64,000 nucleotides of DNA from Microvirga terrae (GTDB lineage: Bacteria > Pseudomonadota > Alphaproteobacteria > Rhizobiales > Beijerinckiaceae). Both the position numbers and the translations under genes were made by a program. The stretch is from positions 682,001-746,000 of the forward strand of contig NZ_CP102845.1 of assembly GCF_013307435.2 (NCBI RefSeq), in the 5' to 3' direction. How positions within the stretch are numbered: position 1 is the first letter of the stretch; every line of letters starts with the position of its first letter. This document shows, piece after piece, positions 33,228-43,626 of this stretch. The notes under the pieces are model-generated. The model had not been told where the DNA came from, made no database searches, and saw only the letters and a list, made by a program, of their open reading frames with translations.

Positions 33228-34295
33228 CTACAGCGACACGACCCGTCCCGTGCGCACCGCCTCGTCGGCCGCCAGCACGATGCGAAGCGACCGGACCGCA
33301 TCGTTCATGTGGTCCGTCAGATCCGCGTCCTCCCGGATTGCCCGCAGGAGAAAGCGCTGCTCCCGTTCGCAGAGGGCGTCGTGGTCCGGCTCGTCGGTGG
33401 TGCTGATGCGCTCGTCCGCCTTCGCGAAGCTCCCGTCGTCCCTGAGCGCGGCGTGGTGGAGCAGGATCTGGTTGGTCTTGGTGTGGGCGTTGATGTCGTC
33501 GGAGCGGATGTCGCCGGCGGTCTCGGCCATGACGATGCTGACGCTGCCCTTCGGGCCGATCACGTCCTTCACGAAATAGGCCGTCTCGCTCATCATCGGG
33601 CCCCATCCGGCCTCGTACCAGCCGACGGAGCCGTCGTCGAAGGTCACGTGGAGATGCCCGTAATTGTACATGCCGGCCGGCATGTCGTCGGTGAGCCGCG
33701 TGCCGACGCCGTGGACCTGCACGGGGTTCGCCTTCGTGATCTGGCACATGACGTCCACGTAGTGCACGCCGCAATCGACGATCGGCGAGAGGGATTGCAG
33801 CAGGCGCTTGTGCGCCTCCCAGGCGGCTCCGCTCGATTGCTGATTGAGGTTCATGCGGAAGACGTGGGGCGTGCCGAGCGTCCGGGCGATCTCGATGAAC
33901 TTGATCCAGGAGGGATGGTGGCGGAGGATGTAGCCGATGACGAGCTTGCGCTTCGTGCGGATCGCCGTCTCGACCACGCGCTCGGCATCCTTCACGGTAT
34001 CGGCGAGCGGCTTCTCCACGAAGACGTGCGCGCCCGCCTCCATGGCCCGGATGGCATAGGCGGCGTGCGTGTCCGACCAGGTGTTGATCGACACCACGTC
34101 CGGACGCACGGCCTCGAGGGCTTCGTCGAAATCGGAAAAGCGCGGGGCGTCCTGCAGGGCGGCGGGAAGGCTCATGCCGTCGATGTTGCGCGTGCAGAGC
34201 CCGGCGATCTCGTATCCGTCGATCCGGCTGTAGGCGAGGGCGTGGGACAGCCCCATGTTGCCGAGCCCGACCACGAGAACCCTTTGTGCGCTCAT
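33228..34295 (-). CDS. Gfo/Idh/MocA-family NAD(P)-dependent oxidoreductase
   Basis: The 355-residue protein has an N-terminal Rossmann domain (RVLVVGLGNMGLSHALAYSR) and the family catalytic block HVFVEKPLADTVKDAERV, where the Lys of EKP contacts substrate and cofactor. The C-terminal beta-sheet domain includes DCGVHYVDVMCQ. It oxidises or reduces a sugar-like substrate that is not known. It ends the nagK-gntR-nagB-nagA operon, 13 bp after nagA, which suggests a role in handling an unusual amino sugar. Cytoplasmic. Confidence 0.88.
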   Translation of the reverse strand: MSAQRVLVVGLGNMGLSHALAYSRIDGYEIAGLCTRNIDGMSLPAALQDAPRFSDFDEALEAVRPDVVSINTWSDTHAAYAIRAMEAGAHVFVEKPLADTVKDAERVVETAIRTKRKLVIGYILRHHPSWIKFIEIARTLGTPHVFRMNLNQQSSGAAWEAHKRLLQSLSPIVDCGVHYVDVMCQITKANPVQVHGVGTRLTDDMPAGMYNYGHLHVTFDDGSVGWYEAGWGPMMSETAYFVKDVIGPKGSVSIVMAETAGDIRSDDINAHTKTNQILLHHAALRDDGSFAKADERISTTDEPDHDALCEREQRFLLRAIREDADLTDHMNDAVRSLRIVLAADEAVRTGRVVSL

Positions 34296-34308
34296 CGGAA
34301 GACTCCGT

Positions 34309-35442
34309 TCAGTTACCGTTGCCGCCGATCCAGGTCTCGCGCACCTGCAGGCTCTCGTCGAGGAGAACCAGGTCGGCGCGATAGCCCGGGGCGATGCGGC
34401 CCATTTCATGATCGAGACGCAGGAACCGGGCCGGGATCAGCGAGGCCATCCGCAGCGCGTCCGGCAGGGCGAGGCCTAGGCGCTCCACGCTGTTGCGCAC
34501 GGCGCCCGCCATGTCGAGATCGGACCCGGCGAGCGTCCCGTCCACTGTTGTGAGCCGGCCGTCCCGGCGGTAGATCGTGCGGCCGTGCAGCTCGAAGCCG
34601 GTCAGGTCCGTGCCGGTCACCGCCATGGCGTCGGTCACGAGCATCATGTGCTCCTTGCCCTTGGCCGCGATGGCGACCCGCAGGGCCGCGTCGCTCACGT
34701 GGTGTCCGTCGACGATGAGCCCGCACCAGGTGTCCGGGCTGTCGAGGGCGGCGCCCACCGGGCCCGGATCGCGTCCGGCCAGCGGCGGCATCGCGTTGTA
34801 GAGATGGGTGAAGCCGCGCAGGCCGTGGCGGACGGCCTCCATGACCGTGGCATAGTCGCTCGCCGTATGACCCGCGCAGACGAGCACGCCCGCATCCGCC
34901 AGCCGCGCGATCGCCTCCAGGCTGTTGCGCTCGGGCGCCAGCGTCACGAGGGTGCGGCCCTCGGTGAGGGAGGTCATGATGGCGATGTCCTCCTCCTCCA
35001 TCGGGCGCATGAAGGCGGGATCGTGCACGCCCTTGCGCTCGGGGCTGATGAACGGGCCCTCGAGGTGGATGCCGAGGACGCCCGGGACGCGGGCGGCCAG
35101 AGCGGCGCGCATCGCCTCCACGGCCTCGGCCATCGTCTCGCGCGTATCCGTGATGAAGGTCGGCAGGAGGCCGGTGGTGCCGTAGGCCCGGTGCGCCTCG
35201 GCGATCGTCCGGATGCCGTCCACGCTGCGCACGTCGTTGTAGAGCACGCCGCCGCCGCCGTTGACCTGAACGTCGATGAAGCCGGGGGCGAGCAGGCCTT
35301 CGATCCGGCGGCGCTCGATGCCGGTGCCGAGATCCCGCTCGAGCGGAACGCCGAGGATCCGGCCGTTCCCGACCACGACGGCGCGGCCGTCGAGCATGTG
35401 CGCGCCGTCGAAGACGCGCGCTCCCACGAGAGCGATGGACAT
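34309..35442 (-). CDS. nagA: N-acetylglucosamine-6-phosphate deacetylase
   Basis: The 377-residue amidohydrolase removes acetate from GlcNAc 6-phosphate. It has the start GLLAPGFIDVQVNGGGG, the metal glutamate in GIHLEGPFISPERKGVHD, histidines in CAGHTASDY and FTHLYNAMPPL, and the catalytic Asp in MLVTDAMAVTG. The length is typical. Its ATG shares a base with the stop of the upstream SIS gene (TGATG), so the two are coupled. It feeds on GlcNAc 6-phosphate from MurQ and from the NagK-like kinase. Confidence 0.95.
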   Translation of the reverse strand: MSIALVGARVFDGAHMLDGRAVVVGNGRILGVPLERDLGTGIERRRIEGLLAPGFIDVQVNGGGGVLYNDVRSVDGIRTIAEAHRAYGTTGLLPTFITDTRETMAEAVEAMRAALAARVPGVLGIHLEGPFISPERKGVHDPAFMRPMEEEDIAIMTSLTEGRTLVTLAPERNSLEAIARLADAGVLVCAGHTASDYATVMEAVRHGLRGFTHLYNAMPPLAGRDPGPVGAALDSPDTWCGLIVDGHHVSDAALRVAIAAKGKEHMMLVTDAMAVTGTDLTGFELHGRTIYRRDGRLTTVDGTLAGSDLDMAGAVRNSVERLGLALPDALRMASLIPARFLRLDHEMGRIAPGYRADLVLLDESLQVRETWIGGNGN

Positions 35443-36494
35443 CAGACGGTCTCCGTCACCTTGCGCAGGCGCGGCGGGTTGTCGGGATTGCGGCCGCGCG
35501 CAAGGGCAATGGCGTTCACAAGCGGATAGAAGCTCTGGATGAGCGCGATGGGGGCGAGATAGGGATGCGCGTCCTCGACCCCCGGCAGCGCCACGGTGGC
35601 GGGGCCTTCGGCGGCGCCGGCGACGATCACCGGGACGCCCTGCTCGTTCAGCTTCGTCACCAGGTCGTTCACGCCGCTCAAGGTCTCGTCCTGCTGGCTC
35701 AGCACCAGGATCGGGAAGTGATCGCCCGCGAGCGTCCAGGGACCGTGCATCAGCTCGGCGGCGCTCATCGCCTCCGCGTGGACGCCGGACGTCTCCTTGA
35801 GCTTGAGGGCCGCCTCCTGGGCGACCGCAAAGCCGACGCCGCGCCCGACGACGAACAGGTTGTTGGCGTCGGACAGTTCAGGCAAGGCCGCCGACCAGTC
35901 GGTCGCGGACGCCCGGGCGAGCACGTCCGGCAAGGTGTCGAGAGCCTCCAGAAGCGCCCGGTCCTGCGACCAGTGCGCCACGAGCTGCAGGCCCGCCGCG
36001 AGCGCCGCGATGAAGGATTTCGTGGCGGCCACGCTCTTCTCGGGCCCCGCATGGAGCGGCAGCACGATCTCGCAGGTTGAGGCGAGCGGCGAAGTCGTGT
36101 CGTTCACGAGCGCCACCGTCAGCGCCCCGTCGTCCCGACCGGCCCGGGCGAGGTTGAGGATGTCGGGGCTGCGGCCCGATTGCGACACGGCGAGGAACAG
36201 GGCGTCGCGCATGCGCGGGCGCGCCTCGTACACGGAGGTCACCGACGGGCCGACCGACGCGGTCACGAGGCCCGAATGGATCTCGAGCAGGTATTTGACG
36301 AAGGTCGCCGCGTTGTCCGAGCTGCCGCGCGCGCAGGTGACGGCGAAAGGCGGCGGCGCGGCGCGCAGGCGCTCGCCGAGGTCGCGGCACAGGGGGGCGT
36401 TGCTCTCGAGCAGGCGTGCGACCACCTGCGGGGCTTCCTGCGCCTCGCGCAGCATGGCCGTCAGGACGTTGGCATTCGTGTCAGGCATCATCAT
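35442..36494 (-). CDS. SIS-domain glucosamine-6-phosphate deaminase/isomerase (NagB-II type)
   Basis: The 350-residue protein has two SIS domains, as in the isomerase half of GlmS, without the N-terminal glutaminase. It has CARGSSDNAATFVKYLLE, LAVSQSGRSPDI and ETSGVHAEAMSAAELMHGP. Such GlmS-like proteins next to nagA act as NagB-II, turning glucosamine 6-phosphate into fructose 6-phosphate and ammonia. The ATG overlaps the GntR gene by 14 bases; three in-frame ATGs (36494, 36491, 36488) follow one another, so the start is uncertain by two residues. Confidence 0.88.
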   Translation of the reverse strand: MMMPDTNANVLTAMLREAQEAPQVVARLLESNAPLCRDLGERLRAAPPPFAVTCARGSSDNAATFVKYLLEIHSGLVTASVGPSVTSVYEARPRMRDALFLAVSQSGRSPDILNLARAGRDDGALTVALVNDTTSPLASTCEIVLPLHAGPEKSVAATKSFIAALAAGLQLVAHWSQDRALLEALDTLPDVLARASATDWSAALPELSDANNLFVVGRGVGFAVAQEAALKLKETSGVHAEAMSAAELMHGPWTLAGDHFPILVLSQQDETLSGVNDLVTKLNEQGVPVIVAGAAEGPATVALPGVEDAHPYLAPIALIQSFYPLVNAIALARGRNPDNPPRLRKVTETV

Positions 36495-37266
36495 GGTGCA
36501 TCCGTTCGGGCTGGCTGATGGTCAGCTCGGCCACGAAATCATAGGCGTCGCCCCGGTAATAGGACGAGGTGAACTCGACCACCTCGCCCGAGGCGGTGAA
36601 GGAGCGTCGTTCGATGTAGAGCGCCGGGCTCTGAGGCGGAACGCTGAGCAGGGAGGCCTGTTCCTCGTTCAGGAGCACCGCGTGCAGCCTTTGCAGGGCG
36701 CGGGCCGGCATGAAGCCCTGCTCGTGCAGCACCGCATAGAGCGATTGCTTGACGAGGGACGGATCGGGCAGGACCCTCGACGGCAGGACCGCATTCTCGA
36801 TCGCCATGGGGATGCCGTTGGCGAGGCGCAGGCGGTTGACGCGGCTCACCAGGTCGCCCGGCGAGAGACCGAGCGCCATCAACTCGTCGGTGGAGGCGGG
36901 CCCGGTCGAACGGCTCAGCATCACGGCCGAGGATGTCAGGCCGCGAGCCGACATGTCGTCGGTGAAGCTCGACAGGCGGGAGAGGGGCTGTTCGAGGCGC
37001 ATCTGCGGCGCGATGAAGGTGCCCGAGCCCCAGCGCTGGACGAGCACGCCCTTCTGCACCAGTCCGGTGATGGCCTTGCGCACCGTGACGCGCGAGATGC
37101 CGAGCTGCTTGGCGAGATCGCGCTCCCCGGGCAGGGCCGCATCGGCCTTGAGCGCGCCCTTGCGCACGGCGTCCTCGATGGATTGCTGGAGCTGGAGATA
37201 GAGCGGCGTGGGATTGCCATCGTCCAGTGGGACGAAGGCGAGCGGATCGCCGGTCGGTTCACTCAT
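36481..37266 (-). CDS. GntR-family regulator, HutC/UTRA subfamily (NagR-like)
   Basis: The 261-residue repressor has an N-terminal winged helix (about 21-90, with LPGERDLAKQLGISRVTVRK and the wing WGSGTFIAP) and a C-terminal UTRA ligand domain (about 105-250, with PMAIENAVLPSRVLPD and FVAEL). UTRA regulators of this type sense amino-sugar phosphates such as GlcNAc 6-phosphate. It lies inside the nag operon, overlapping nagK by 8 bases and the NagB-II gene by 14, so it is autoregulated if it controls the operon. GGAGAGAC is its ribosome site. Confidence 0.9.
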   Translation of the reverse strand: MSEPTGDPLAFVPLDDGNPTPLYLQLQQSIEDAVRKGALKADAALPGERDLAKQLGISRVTVRKAITGLVQKGVLVQRWGSGTFIAPQMRLEQPLSRLSSFTDDMSARGLTSSAVMLSRSTGPASTDELMALGLSPGDLVSRVNRLRLANGIPMAIENAVLPSRVLPDPSLVKQSLYAVLHEQGFMPARALQRLHAVLLNEEQASLLSVPPQSPALYIERRSFTASGEVVEFTSSYYRGDAYDFVAELTISQPERMHHDDA

Positions 37267-38143
37267 GGCCGTCTCTCCGGCGAGCCATGCGGGCCAGGAG
37301 AATGGCGCCGTCGAGCGCGTCGGCCATGGGCGCCGCGATGGTGCGCTGGACCGGCGGCGACAGCCAGGGACGAAGCGGTTCCGCCAGGCCCCCGAACAGG
37401 CAGATGGCCGGGGCGCCGAGGTCGAGCAGGCGCGTGCCGATCGCGCTCAGGCCGGCGGCCGCCCCCTCGATGATCGCGATGCCGAGCGGATCCCGCTTCT
37501 CGGCATGCCGCAGGACGAGGGGCGCATAGCGGCCGTAATCGGCCGGACGGGCCTTGCCGACCCAGTCGACCAGGATTTCGAGATCGTTGTCGAACTCGGC
37601 GAGAACCGCGTCCGAGAGCGGCGTCGAGGCGGTCCGGCCGTCATAGGCCCAGATGCAGCGGCGCAGGAGTTCGCGCCCGATGGCGGCGCCGCTGCCTTCG
37701 TCCGAGATCTCGTAGCCCCAGCCGCCCACGTAGTGGCATAGACCGCTGGTGCCGCCATAGCCGCAGGAGCCTGTGCCGACGATCAGGATGGCGCCGTCGC
37801 CTCCGTTGAAGGCTCCGAGCCAGGCGGTGTGGGCATCGGTCTCGATTTCGAAGGACGCGAAGGGGTGAGGGCGCGCCAGGAGGCGTTCGACCGCGCTGGT
37901 CTGCCCGGCGCCGGCGGCGCCCATCCCGGCGTGGATCCGCGCGAGATCCCCGTCGGAGAGCCCCGCCTGTGCGAGGGCCTCGCGGCAGGCGGTGAGAATC
38001 GACGTCCAGACCACGTCGGGATCGAGACGGATGTTGGACGGTCCTCCTGTTCCTTCGCCCAGCAGCGTTCCCCGCGCATCGCGCAGCCGAGCCCGGCACT
38101 TGGTGCCGCCGCCGTCAATGCCAAGGAACAGGAGGTCTGACAT
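37259..38143 (-). CDS. BadF/BadG-type N-acetylglucosamine kinase
   Basis: The 294-residue ASKHA kinase has the phosphate loop FLGIDGGGTKCRARLRD (residues 6-22), the second phosphate site LIVGTGSCGYG, the conserved ISDEGSGAAIGRELL and FGGLAEPLRPWL. This pattern is typical of bacterial and mammalian NagK, which make GlcNAc 6-phosphate. It is the first gene of the operon nagK-gntR-nagB-nagA-Gfo/Idh and diverges from the sugar ABC importer at 38512, which probably supplies its substrate. It is distinct from the MurK-like member at 25058. Confidence 0.88.
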   Translation of the reverse strand: MSDLLFLGIDGGGTKCRARLRDARGTLLGEGTGGPSNIRLDPDVVWTSILTACREALAQAGLSDGDLARIHAGMGAAGAGQTSAVERLLARPHPFASFEIETDAHTAWLGAFNGGDGAILIVGTGSCGYGGTSGLCHYVGGWGYEISDEGSGAAIGRELLRRCIWAYDGRTASTPLSDAVLAEFDNDLEILVDWVGKARPADYGRYAPLVLRHAEKRDPLGIAIIEGAAAGLSAIGTRLLDLGAPAICLFGGLAEPLRPWLSPPVQRTIAAPMADALDGAILLARMARRRDGHE

Positions 38144-38511
38144 GCGAAACGGGTCTCAGGGAGCGATCTTACGGACAGGCACCATGCCACTTAATGTCCA
38201 GTTCGGGAAGAGGCGCGGTCCGCAATACTCACGCCCTTTGTCCACAGCCTGCGACGGCCTCTTCGCGACAGAGCGCAAAGATTTCAAAAAGAGGAGCCGG
38301 CAAATTGTGGCCGGCGGCGCCAAAGAGGAGTTGTCTTTGAATTTTGCCGATACCAATATGAGGTCACTTGTCCCATGAGCCTTCCGGTGGAACAGTGTCG
38401 CTGGCCTGCCGGAATGCGCAGAATGCAAACAAGAACGGCACGGGACAATCAGTGGGACATAAGAGCAGGGGCGTTCCTGAAGGCTCCTTGCGGTCACGGA
38501 GGATGAACACG
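38144..38511. other. intergenic control region between nag operon and sugar ABC importer
   Basis: This 368-bp divergent region is AT-richer than its flanks. It holds three TGGGACA/TGTCCCA-like half-sites (38366-38376, 38442-38447, 38454-38459) and probably two promoters. I see no gene in it. Confidence 0.6.
38366..38460. promoter_or_regulatory. candidate operator cluster: TGTCCCA and GGGACA half-sites
   Basis: ACTTGTCCCAT at 38366-38376 is inverted relative to GGGACA at 38442 and 38454, which are 12 bp apart. They lie 50-145 bp before the ABC binding-protein start, a good place for the GntR protein encoded in the divergent operon. Only the half-site repetition supports it. Confidence 0.35.
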
Positions 38512-39801
38512 ATGACGACACCTCAATCGAAAGCGTTCCTGCGCCGTGCAGGACAGTTGCTCGCGACCGCCTCGGTGGCCGCGGCGGCTCTTGCTTTCGC
38601 CAATGCCGCGTCGGCCCAGACGCTCACCATCGAGAGCTGGCGCAACGACGATGCGGATGTCTGGAACACCAAGATCATTCCGGCCTTCAACAAGAAGCAT
38701 CCCGATATCAAGGTCCAGTTCAAGGCCGATCCGCCGACCGAGTACAACGCCGCTCTCAACGCGCGCCTCGCCGGCGGCACGGCCGGCGACCTCATCACCT
38801 GCCGCCCGTTCGACGCCTCCCTCGACCTGTTCAAGAAAGGCAGCCTGGTTTCCGTCAACGACGTGAAGGGCATCGAGAACTTCTCCGACGTGGCCAAGAG
38901 CGCCTGGTCGACGGACGACGGCAAGACCACCTTCTGCATGCCGATGGCCTCGGTGATCCACGGCTTCGTCTACAACAAGGAGATCTTCGACGAGCTGAAG
39001 CTCACGCCGCCGAAGACGGTGGCCGAGTTCCACGCGGTGCTCGACAAGATCAAGGCCGACGGCAAGTACACACCCATCGCCATGGGCACGGCCGACCAGT
39101 GGGAAGCCGCCACCATGGGCTTCCAGAACATCGGCGTGAACTACTGGAAGGGCGAGGAAGGCCGCAAGGCGCTCATCGAGGGCAAGCAGAAGTTCACCGA
39201 TCCGGCCTATGTGGACGTGTTCAAGGAACTGGCGAGCTGGGCTCCCTACATGGGCGACGGCTACAAGTCCCAGAAATATCCGGACACGCAGAACCTGTTC
39301 ACGCTCGGCCGCGCGGCGATCTATCCGGCCGGCTCCTGGGACGTGCCGATCTTCCGCAAGCAGGCCGATTTCGAGTTCGACGCCTTCGCGCCTCCGGTGG
39401 TGAAGGCCGGCGACAAGTGCTACATCAGCGACCATACGGACATCGCGATCGGCATCAACGCCAAGTCGAAGAACATGGAAGCCGCCAAGACCTTCCTGTC
39501 CTGGGTGGCCTCGCCTGAATTCGCCGACATCTACGCCAACGAGCTGCCGGGCTTCTTCCCGCTCTCGAAAGCGAAGGTCGACGTGAAGGATCCGGTGGCA
39601 GCCAAGTTCGTCGGCTGGCGCGGCACCTGCGACAGCTCGATCCGCAACTCCTACCAGATCCTGTCCCGCGGCACGCCCAATCTCGAGAACGAGCTCTGGA
39701 ACGTGAGCGCCCAGGTGATGAACGGCAGCATGAAGCCCGAAGAGGCGGCCAAGAAGGCCGAGGACGGGCTCGCCAGCTGGTACGAGCCGCACAAGAAGTA
39801 A
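38512..39801 (+). CDS. sugar ABC transporter substrate-binding protein, family 1
   Basis: The 429-residue periplasmic binding protein has a signal peptide (about residues 1-36, FLRRAGQLLATASVAAAALA, cleaved after ASAQ). The mature domain begins TLTIESWRNDDADVW and continues with AGDLITCRPFDASLDLF. GGAGG nine bases before ATG 38512 decides the start; ATG 38503 is too close to it. It belongs with the two permeases and ATPase that follow (CUT1 class). Given the divergent nagK-nagA operon, GlcNAc or chitobiose is the likely sugar. Four cysteines in the mature part are a little unusual. Confidence 0.9.
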   Translation: MTTPQSKAFLRRAGQLLATASVAAAALAFANAASAQTLTIESWRNDDADVWNTKIIPAFNKKHPDIKVQFKADPPTEYNAALNARLAGGTAGDLITCRPFDASLDLFKKGSLVSVNDVKGIENFSDVAKSAWSTDDGKTTFCMPMASVIHGFVYNKEIFDELKLTPPKTVAEFHAVLDKIKADGKYTPIAMGTADQWEAATMGFQNIGVNYWKGEEGRKALIEGKQKFTDPAYVDVFKELASWAPYMGDGYKSQKYPDTQNLFTLGRAAIYPAGSWDVPIFRKQADFEFDAFAPPVVKAGDKCYISDHTDIAIGINAKSKNMEAAKTFLSWVASPEFADIYANELPGFFPLSKAKVDVKDPVAAKFVGWRGTCDSSIRNSYQILSRGTPNLENELWNVSAQVMNGSMKPEEAAKKAEDGLASWYEPHKK

Positions 39802-39817
39802 GGGCTGAAAGCATCAA

Positions 39818-39846
39818 GGCGGGCCGCTCATCGAAAGCGGCCCGCC
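39818..39846 (+). terminator. hairpin between binding protein and permease genes
   Basis: A 10-bp perfect stem GGCGGGCCGC/GCGGCCCGCC with a 9-base loop, 16 bp after the stop. Without a T-run it more likely stabilises the upstream mRNA or attenuates than terminates. Confidence 0.65.
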
Positions 39847-39873
39847 CTCCATTCTCCTTCGGCCTGGAGCAGC

Positions 39874-40836
39874 ATGACGGATCTTACGGCATCACAGGTT
39901 CAATCGGCCGAAGCGGTGCCCGCCCGCTCGCGCTTTCCTGTCCATATCGCGGTGTTCCTGGCGCCGGCGCTTGCGATCTACACCCTGTTCTCGATCTACC
40001 CGCTGATCGACACGATCCGCCTCAGCCTCTACGCGGGCGACGAGACCGGAGCGCGCAGCTTCGTCGGCCTCGAGAATTTCCGGACGCTCCTGAGCGATCC
40101 CAACTGGTCGGGCCAGTTCTGGAACGCGTTTCGCAACAACCTGATCTTCTTCCTGATCCACATGGTGGTGCAGAACGGCATCGGGCTCGGGCTCGCCATG
40201 CTGCTCAGCCTGCCGCGGCTCACCGGCGGCAGCGTCTACCGCACGCTGATCTTCCTGCCGACCATGCTGTCCGTGGTCATCATCGGGTTCATCTGGCAGC
40301 TCATCCTCAATCCGCTCTGGGGCATCGCGCCGAGCCTTCTGAAGGCGGTCGGCCTCGGGAGCCTTTTCGGCCCCTGGCTCGGCCAGGAATCGACCGCCCT
40401 GCTGACGGTCTCGCTGATCTCGGTCTGGCAGTTCGTCGGCATCCCCATGATGCTGATCTATGCGGCTCTCCTGAACATCCCCGACGATCTGCTCGATGCC
40501 GCCACCGTCGACGGGGCCGGGCCGTTCAGCGTGTTCTGGTTCGTGCGCCTGCCCCTGATCCTGCCGACCCTCGGCGTCGTGTCGATCCTGACCTTCGTGG
40601 CCAATTTCAACGCCTTCGACCTGATCTATGCGATCAAGGGCGCGCTCGCGGGTCCGAACTTCTCGACCGACATCCTCGGCACGTTCTTCTACCGCACCTT
40701 CTTCGGCTTCCAGCTTCAGGTCGGCAGCCCGACCATGGGAGCCGCGGTGGCGACCGCCATGCTGATCATCATCCTGGTGGGCGTGCTGATCTATCTCTTC
40801 GGCGTGCAGCGGCGGCTGCAGCGGCATACCTTCTGA
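39874..40836 (+). CDS. sugar ABC transporter permease, MalF/UgpA type
   Basis: The 320-residue CUT1 permease has six helices after a 25-residue polar start. It includes FLAPALAIYTLFSIYPLIDT, FRTLIFLPTM-like YRTLIFLPTMLSVVIIG and the EAA loop DDLLDAATVDGAGPFSVFWF. It makes the pore with the next gene, which starts 7 bp after its stop. The ribosome site is TGGAGC. Confidence 0.93.
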   Translation: MTDLTASQVQSAEAVPARSRFPVHIAVFLAPALAIYTLFSIYPLIDTIRLSLYAGDETGARSFVGLENFRTLLSDPNWSGQFWNAFRNNLIFFLIHMVVQNGIGLGLAMLLSLPRLTGGSVYRTLIFLPTMLSVVIIGFIWQLILNPLWGIAPSLLKAVGLGSLFGPWLGQESTALLTVSLISVWQFVGIPMMLIYAALLNIPDDLLDAATVDGAGPFSVFWFVRLPLILPTLGVVSILTFVANFNAFDLIYAIKGALAGPNFSTDILGTFFYRTFFGFQLQVGSPTMGAAVATAMLIIILVGVLIYLFGVQRRLQRHTF

Positions 40837-40843
40837 GGACGCC

Positions 40844-41689
40844 ATGGGACCAGCCATCCGACCAACCATCCGACCTGGCCGCATCGCCGTCCATGTCGCG
40901 CTGATCCTCTACACGATCCTGGCGCTCGGGCCGATCCTCCTCATCCTCGTCAACGCCTTCAAGACCAGGCGGGCGATCTTCGCCGACCCCCTCGGCCTTC
41001 CCAACGGCCAGACCTTCACGACGATCGGGTTCGACCGGGTCTTCGCCAATGCGGATTTCGGCCTCTACTTTGTCAACAGCCTGACCGTGACCCTGGTCTC
41101 GCTGGTGCTGATCGTCCTCATCGGCGCCATGGCCGCCTGGGCGCTGACCGAGTACAGGTTCCCCGGCAACACGCTGATCTCACTCTACCTCGCCGTCGGC
41201 ATCATGGTGCCGATCCGCCTGGGCAGCGTCAGCATCCTGCGCATGATGGTGGAGCTGAACCTGGTCAATACGCTGACCGCGCTCATCCTGGTCTATGTGG
41301 CGCAGGGGCTGCCGCTCGCCATCCTGATCCTCGGCGAGTTCATCCAGCAGATCCCCAAGGACCTGCGCGATGCCGCCCGCTGCGACGGGGTGAGCGAGTA
41401 CCGGATCTTCTTCAGCATCATCCTGCCGCTGATCAGCCCGGCCATCGCGACGGTCGCTGTGTTCACCATGGTGCCGGTCTGGAACGATCTCTGGTTCCCG
41501 CTGATCCTCGCTCCCGGCGACGGCAAGCAGACGATCACGCTCGGCGTGCAGCAGTTCATCGGCCAGTACGTGACGGACTGGAACGCGGTTCTCGCGTCTC
41601 TCACCCTGGCGATTGCGCCCGTTCTCGTCCTCTACCTTCTCTTCTCGCGCTACCTCGTGCGCGGCCTCACGGCCGGCGCCGTGAAGTGA
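40844..41689 (+). CDS. sugar ABC transporter permease, MalG/UgpE type
   Basis: The 281-residue second CUT1 permease starts with a helix at LILYTILALGPILLILVNAF and has the EAA loop QIPKDLRDAARCDGVSEYRI. The C-terminal VRGLTAGAVKG-like end (RGLTAGAVK) is the hallmark of MalG-type proteins. GAGGACGCC before the ATG is its ribosome site. It lies 25 bp before the ATPase gene. Confidence 0.94.
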   Translation: MGPAIRPTIRPGRIAVHVALILYTILALGPILLILVNAFKTRRAIFADPLGLPNGQTFTTIGFDRVFANADFGLYFVNSLTVTLVSLVLIVLIGAMAAWALTEYRFPGNTLISLYLAVGIMVPIRLGSVSILRMMVELNLVNTLTALILVYVAQGLPLAILILGEFIQQIPKDLRDAARCDGVSEYRIFFSIILPLISPAIATVAVFTMVPVWNDLWFPLILAPGDGKQTITLGVQQFIGQYVTDWNAVLASLTLAIAPVLVLYLLFSRYLVRGLTAGAVK

Positions 41690-41714
41690 CGCCCTACCTC
41701 AGGAATTGACCGCG

Positions 41715-42806
<1,092 letters not shown>

Positions 42807-42816
42807 CCCACTCCCC

Positions 42817-42905
42817 GTCATGGCCGGACTCGTGCCGGCCATCCCGATCCGGTGAGGCTCGGCGCTTCAGACAATCGGGATCACCGGGACAAGCCCGGTG
42901 ATGAC
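42817..42905 (+). repeat. dispersed two-hairpin repeat, copy 6
   Basis: An 89-bp forward-order copy (ATGGCCGGAC...GTGCCGGCCAT, then TCACCGGG...CCCGGTGA), filling the gap between the convergent ABC ATPase and thiQ genes. Confidence 0.85.
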
Positions 42906-42924
42906 GGATAGAGCGATAAGCTTC

Positions 42925-43626
42925 TCACGAATTCGAAACGGCCGCCGCGATCCTGGGCGCGAGCGCGCTGCCGAGGATCTCCGCGGGCGGTCCCGACGCC
43001 ACGACCCGGCCGTCGGCCACGAAGGCCATCTGGTCGGCGAGATCGGCCACGTCCTCGGGCGTATGGATGGTCATCAGGATCGTGACGGAACGCCTGCGCC
43101 GCAAGGCGTCGACGAGCAGGATCATGTCCCGGCGCAAGGCCGGATCGAGGCTGCTGAACGGCTCGTCGAGCAGGATGAGCGGACGGCCGGACACGAGCGC
43201 CCGCGCCAGGGCGACCCGCTGGCGCTGCCCGCCCGACATCTCGCCCGGCCTGCGGTCGTCGAAGCCTTCGAGGCCGACGGCATCCAGCATCTCGCCCACG
43301 AGAGCCTTCTCGTCCGCGCTCAGGCGAAGGGACGGGCGCAGACCCAGGCCGACGTTCTGCGCGACGCTCAGGTGCGGAAACAGGTTGTGGTCCTGGAACA
43401 CGATGGCGGTCGGCCGCCGGGCCGGGTCGAGGGGCAGGAGATTTTGTCCGTCGAAGGTCAATGTGCCGCTTTCGGGCCGCTCAAAGCCGGCGATCATGTG
43501 GAGCAGGGTCGTCTTGCCGCCGCCCGACGGGCCGATGACCGCGCACAGGTTTCCGGTCGGCACGGACAGGGAGTAATCCGCCGTGAAATCGGGCCAGGTC
43601 AGGCGGCAGTTGTCAATCACGAGCAT
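42925..43626 (-). CDS. thiQ: thiamine ABC transporter ATP-binding protein
   Basis: The 233-residue ABC ATPase has Walker A GPSGGGKTT, signature MSGGQRQR, Walker B LILLDEPFSSLD and the switch TIHTPEDV, where His follows Thr-Ile. It is short, with no regulatory C-terminus, as ThiQ proteins are. It overlaps thiP by 14 bases and is the last gene of thiB-thiP-thiQ, which is headed by a TPP riboswitch. The ATG at 43626 (MLVIDNCRLTW) is chosen. Confidence 0.92.
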   Translation of the reverse strand: MLVIDNCRLTWPDFTADYSLSVPTGNLCAVIGPSGGGKTTLLHMIAGFERPESGTLTFDGQNLLPLDPARRPTAIVFQDHNLFPHLSVAQNVGLGLRPSLRLSADEKALVGEMLDAVGLEGFDDRRPGEMSGGQRQRVALARALVSGRPLILLDEPFSSLDPALRRDMILLVDALRRRRSVTILMTIHTPEDVADLADQMAFVADGRVVASGPPAEILGSALAPRIAAAVSNS

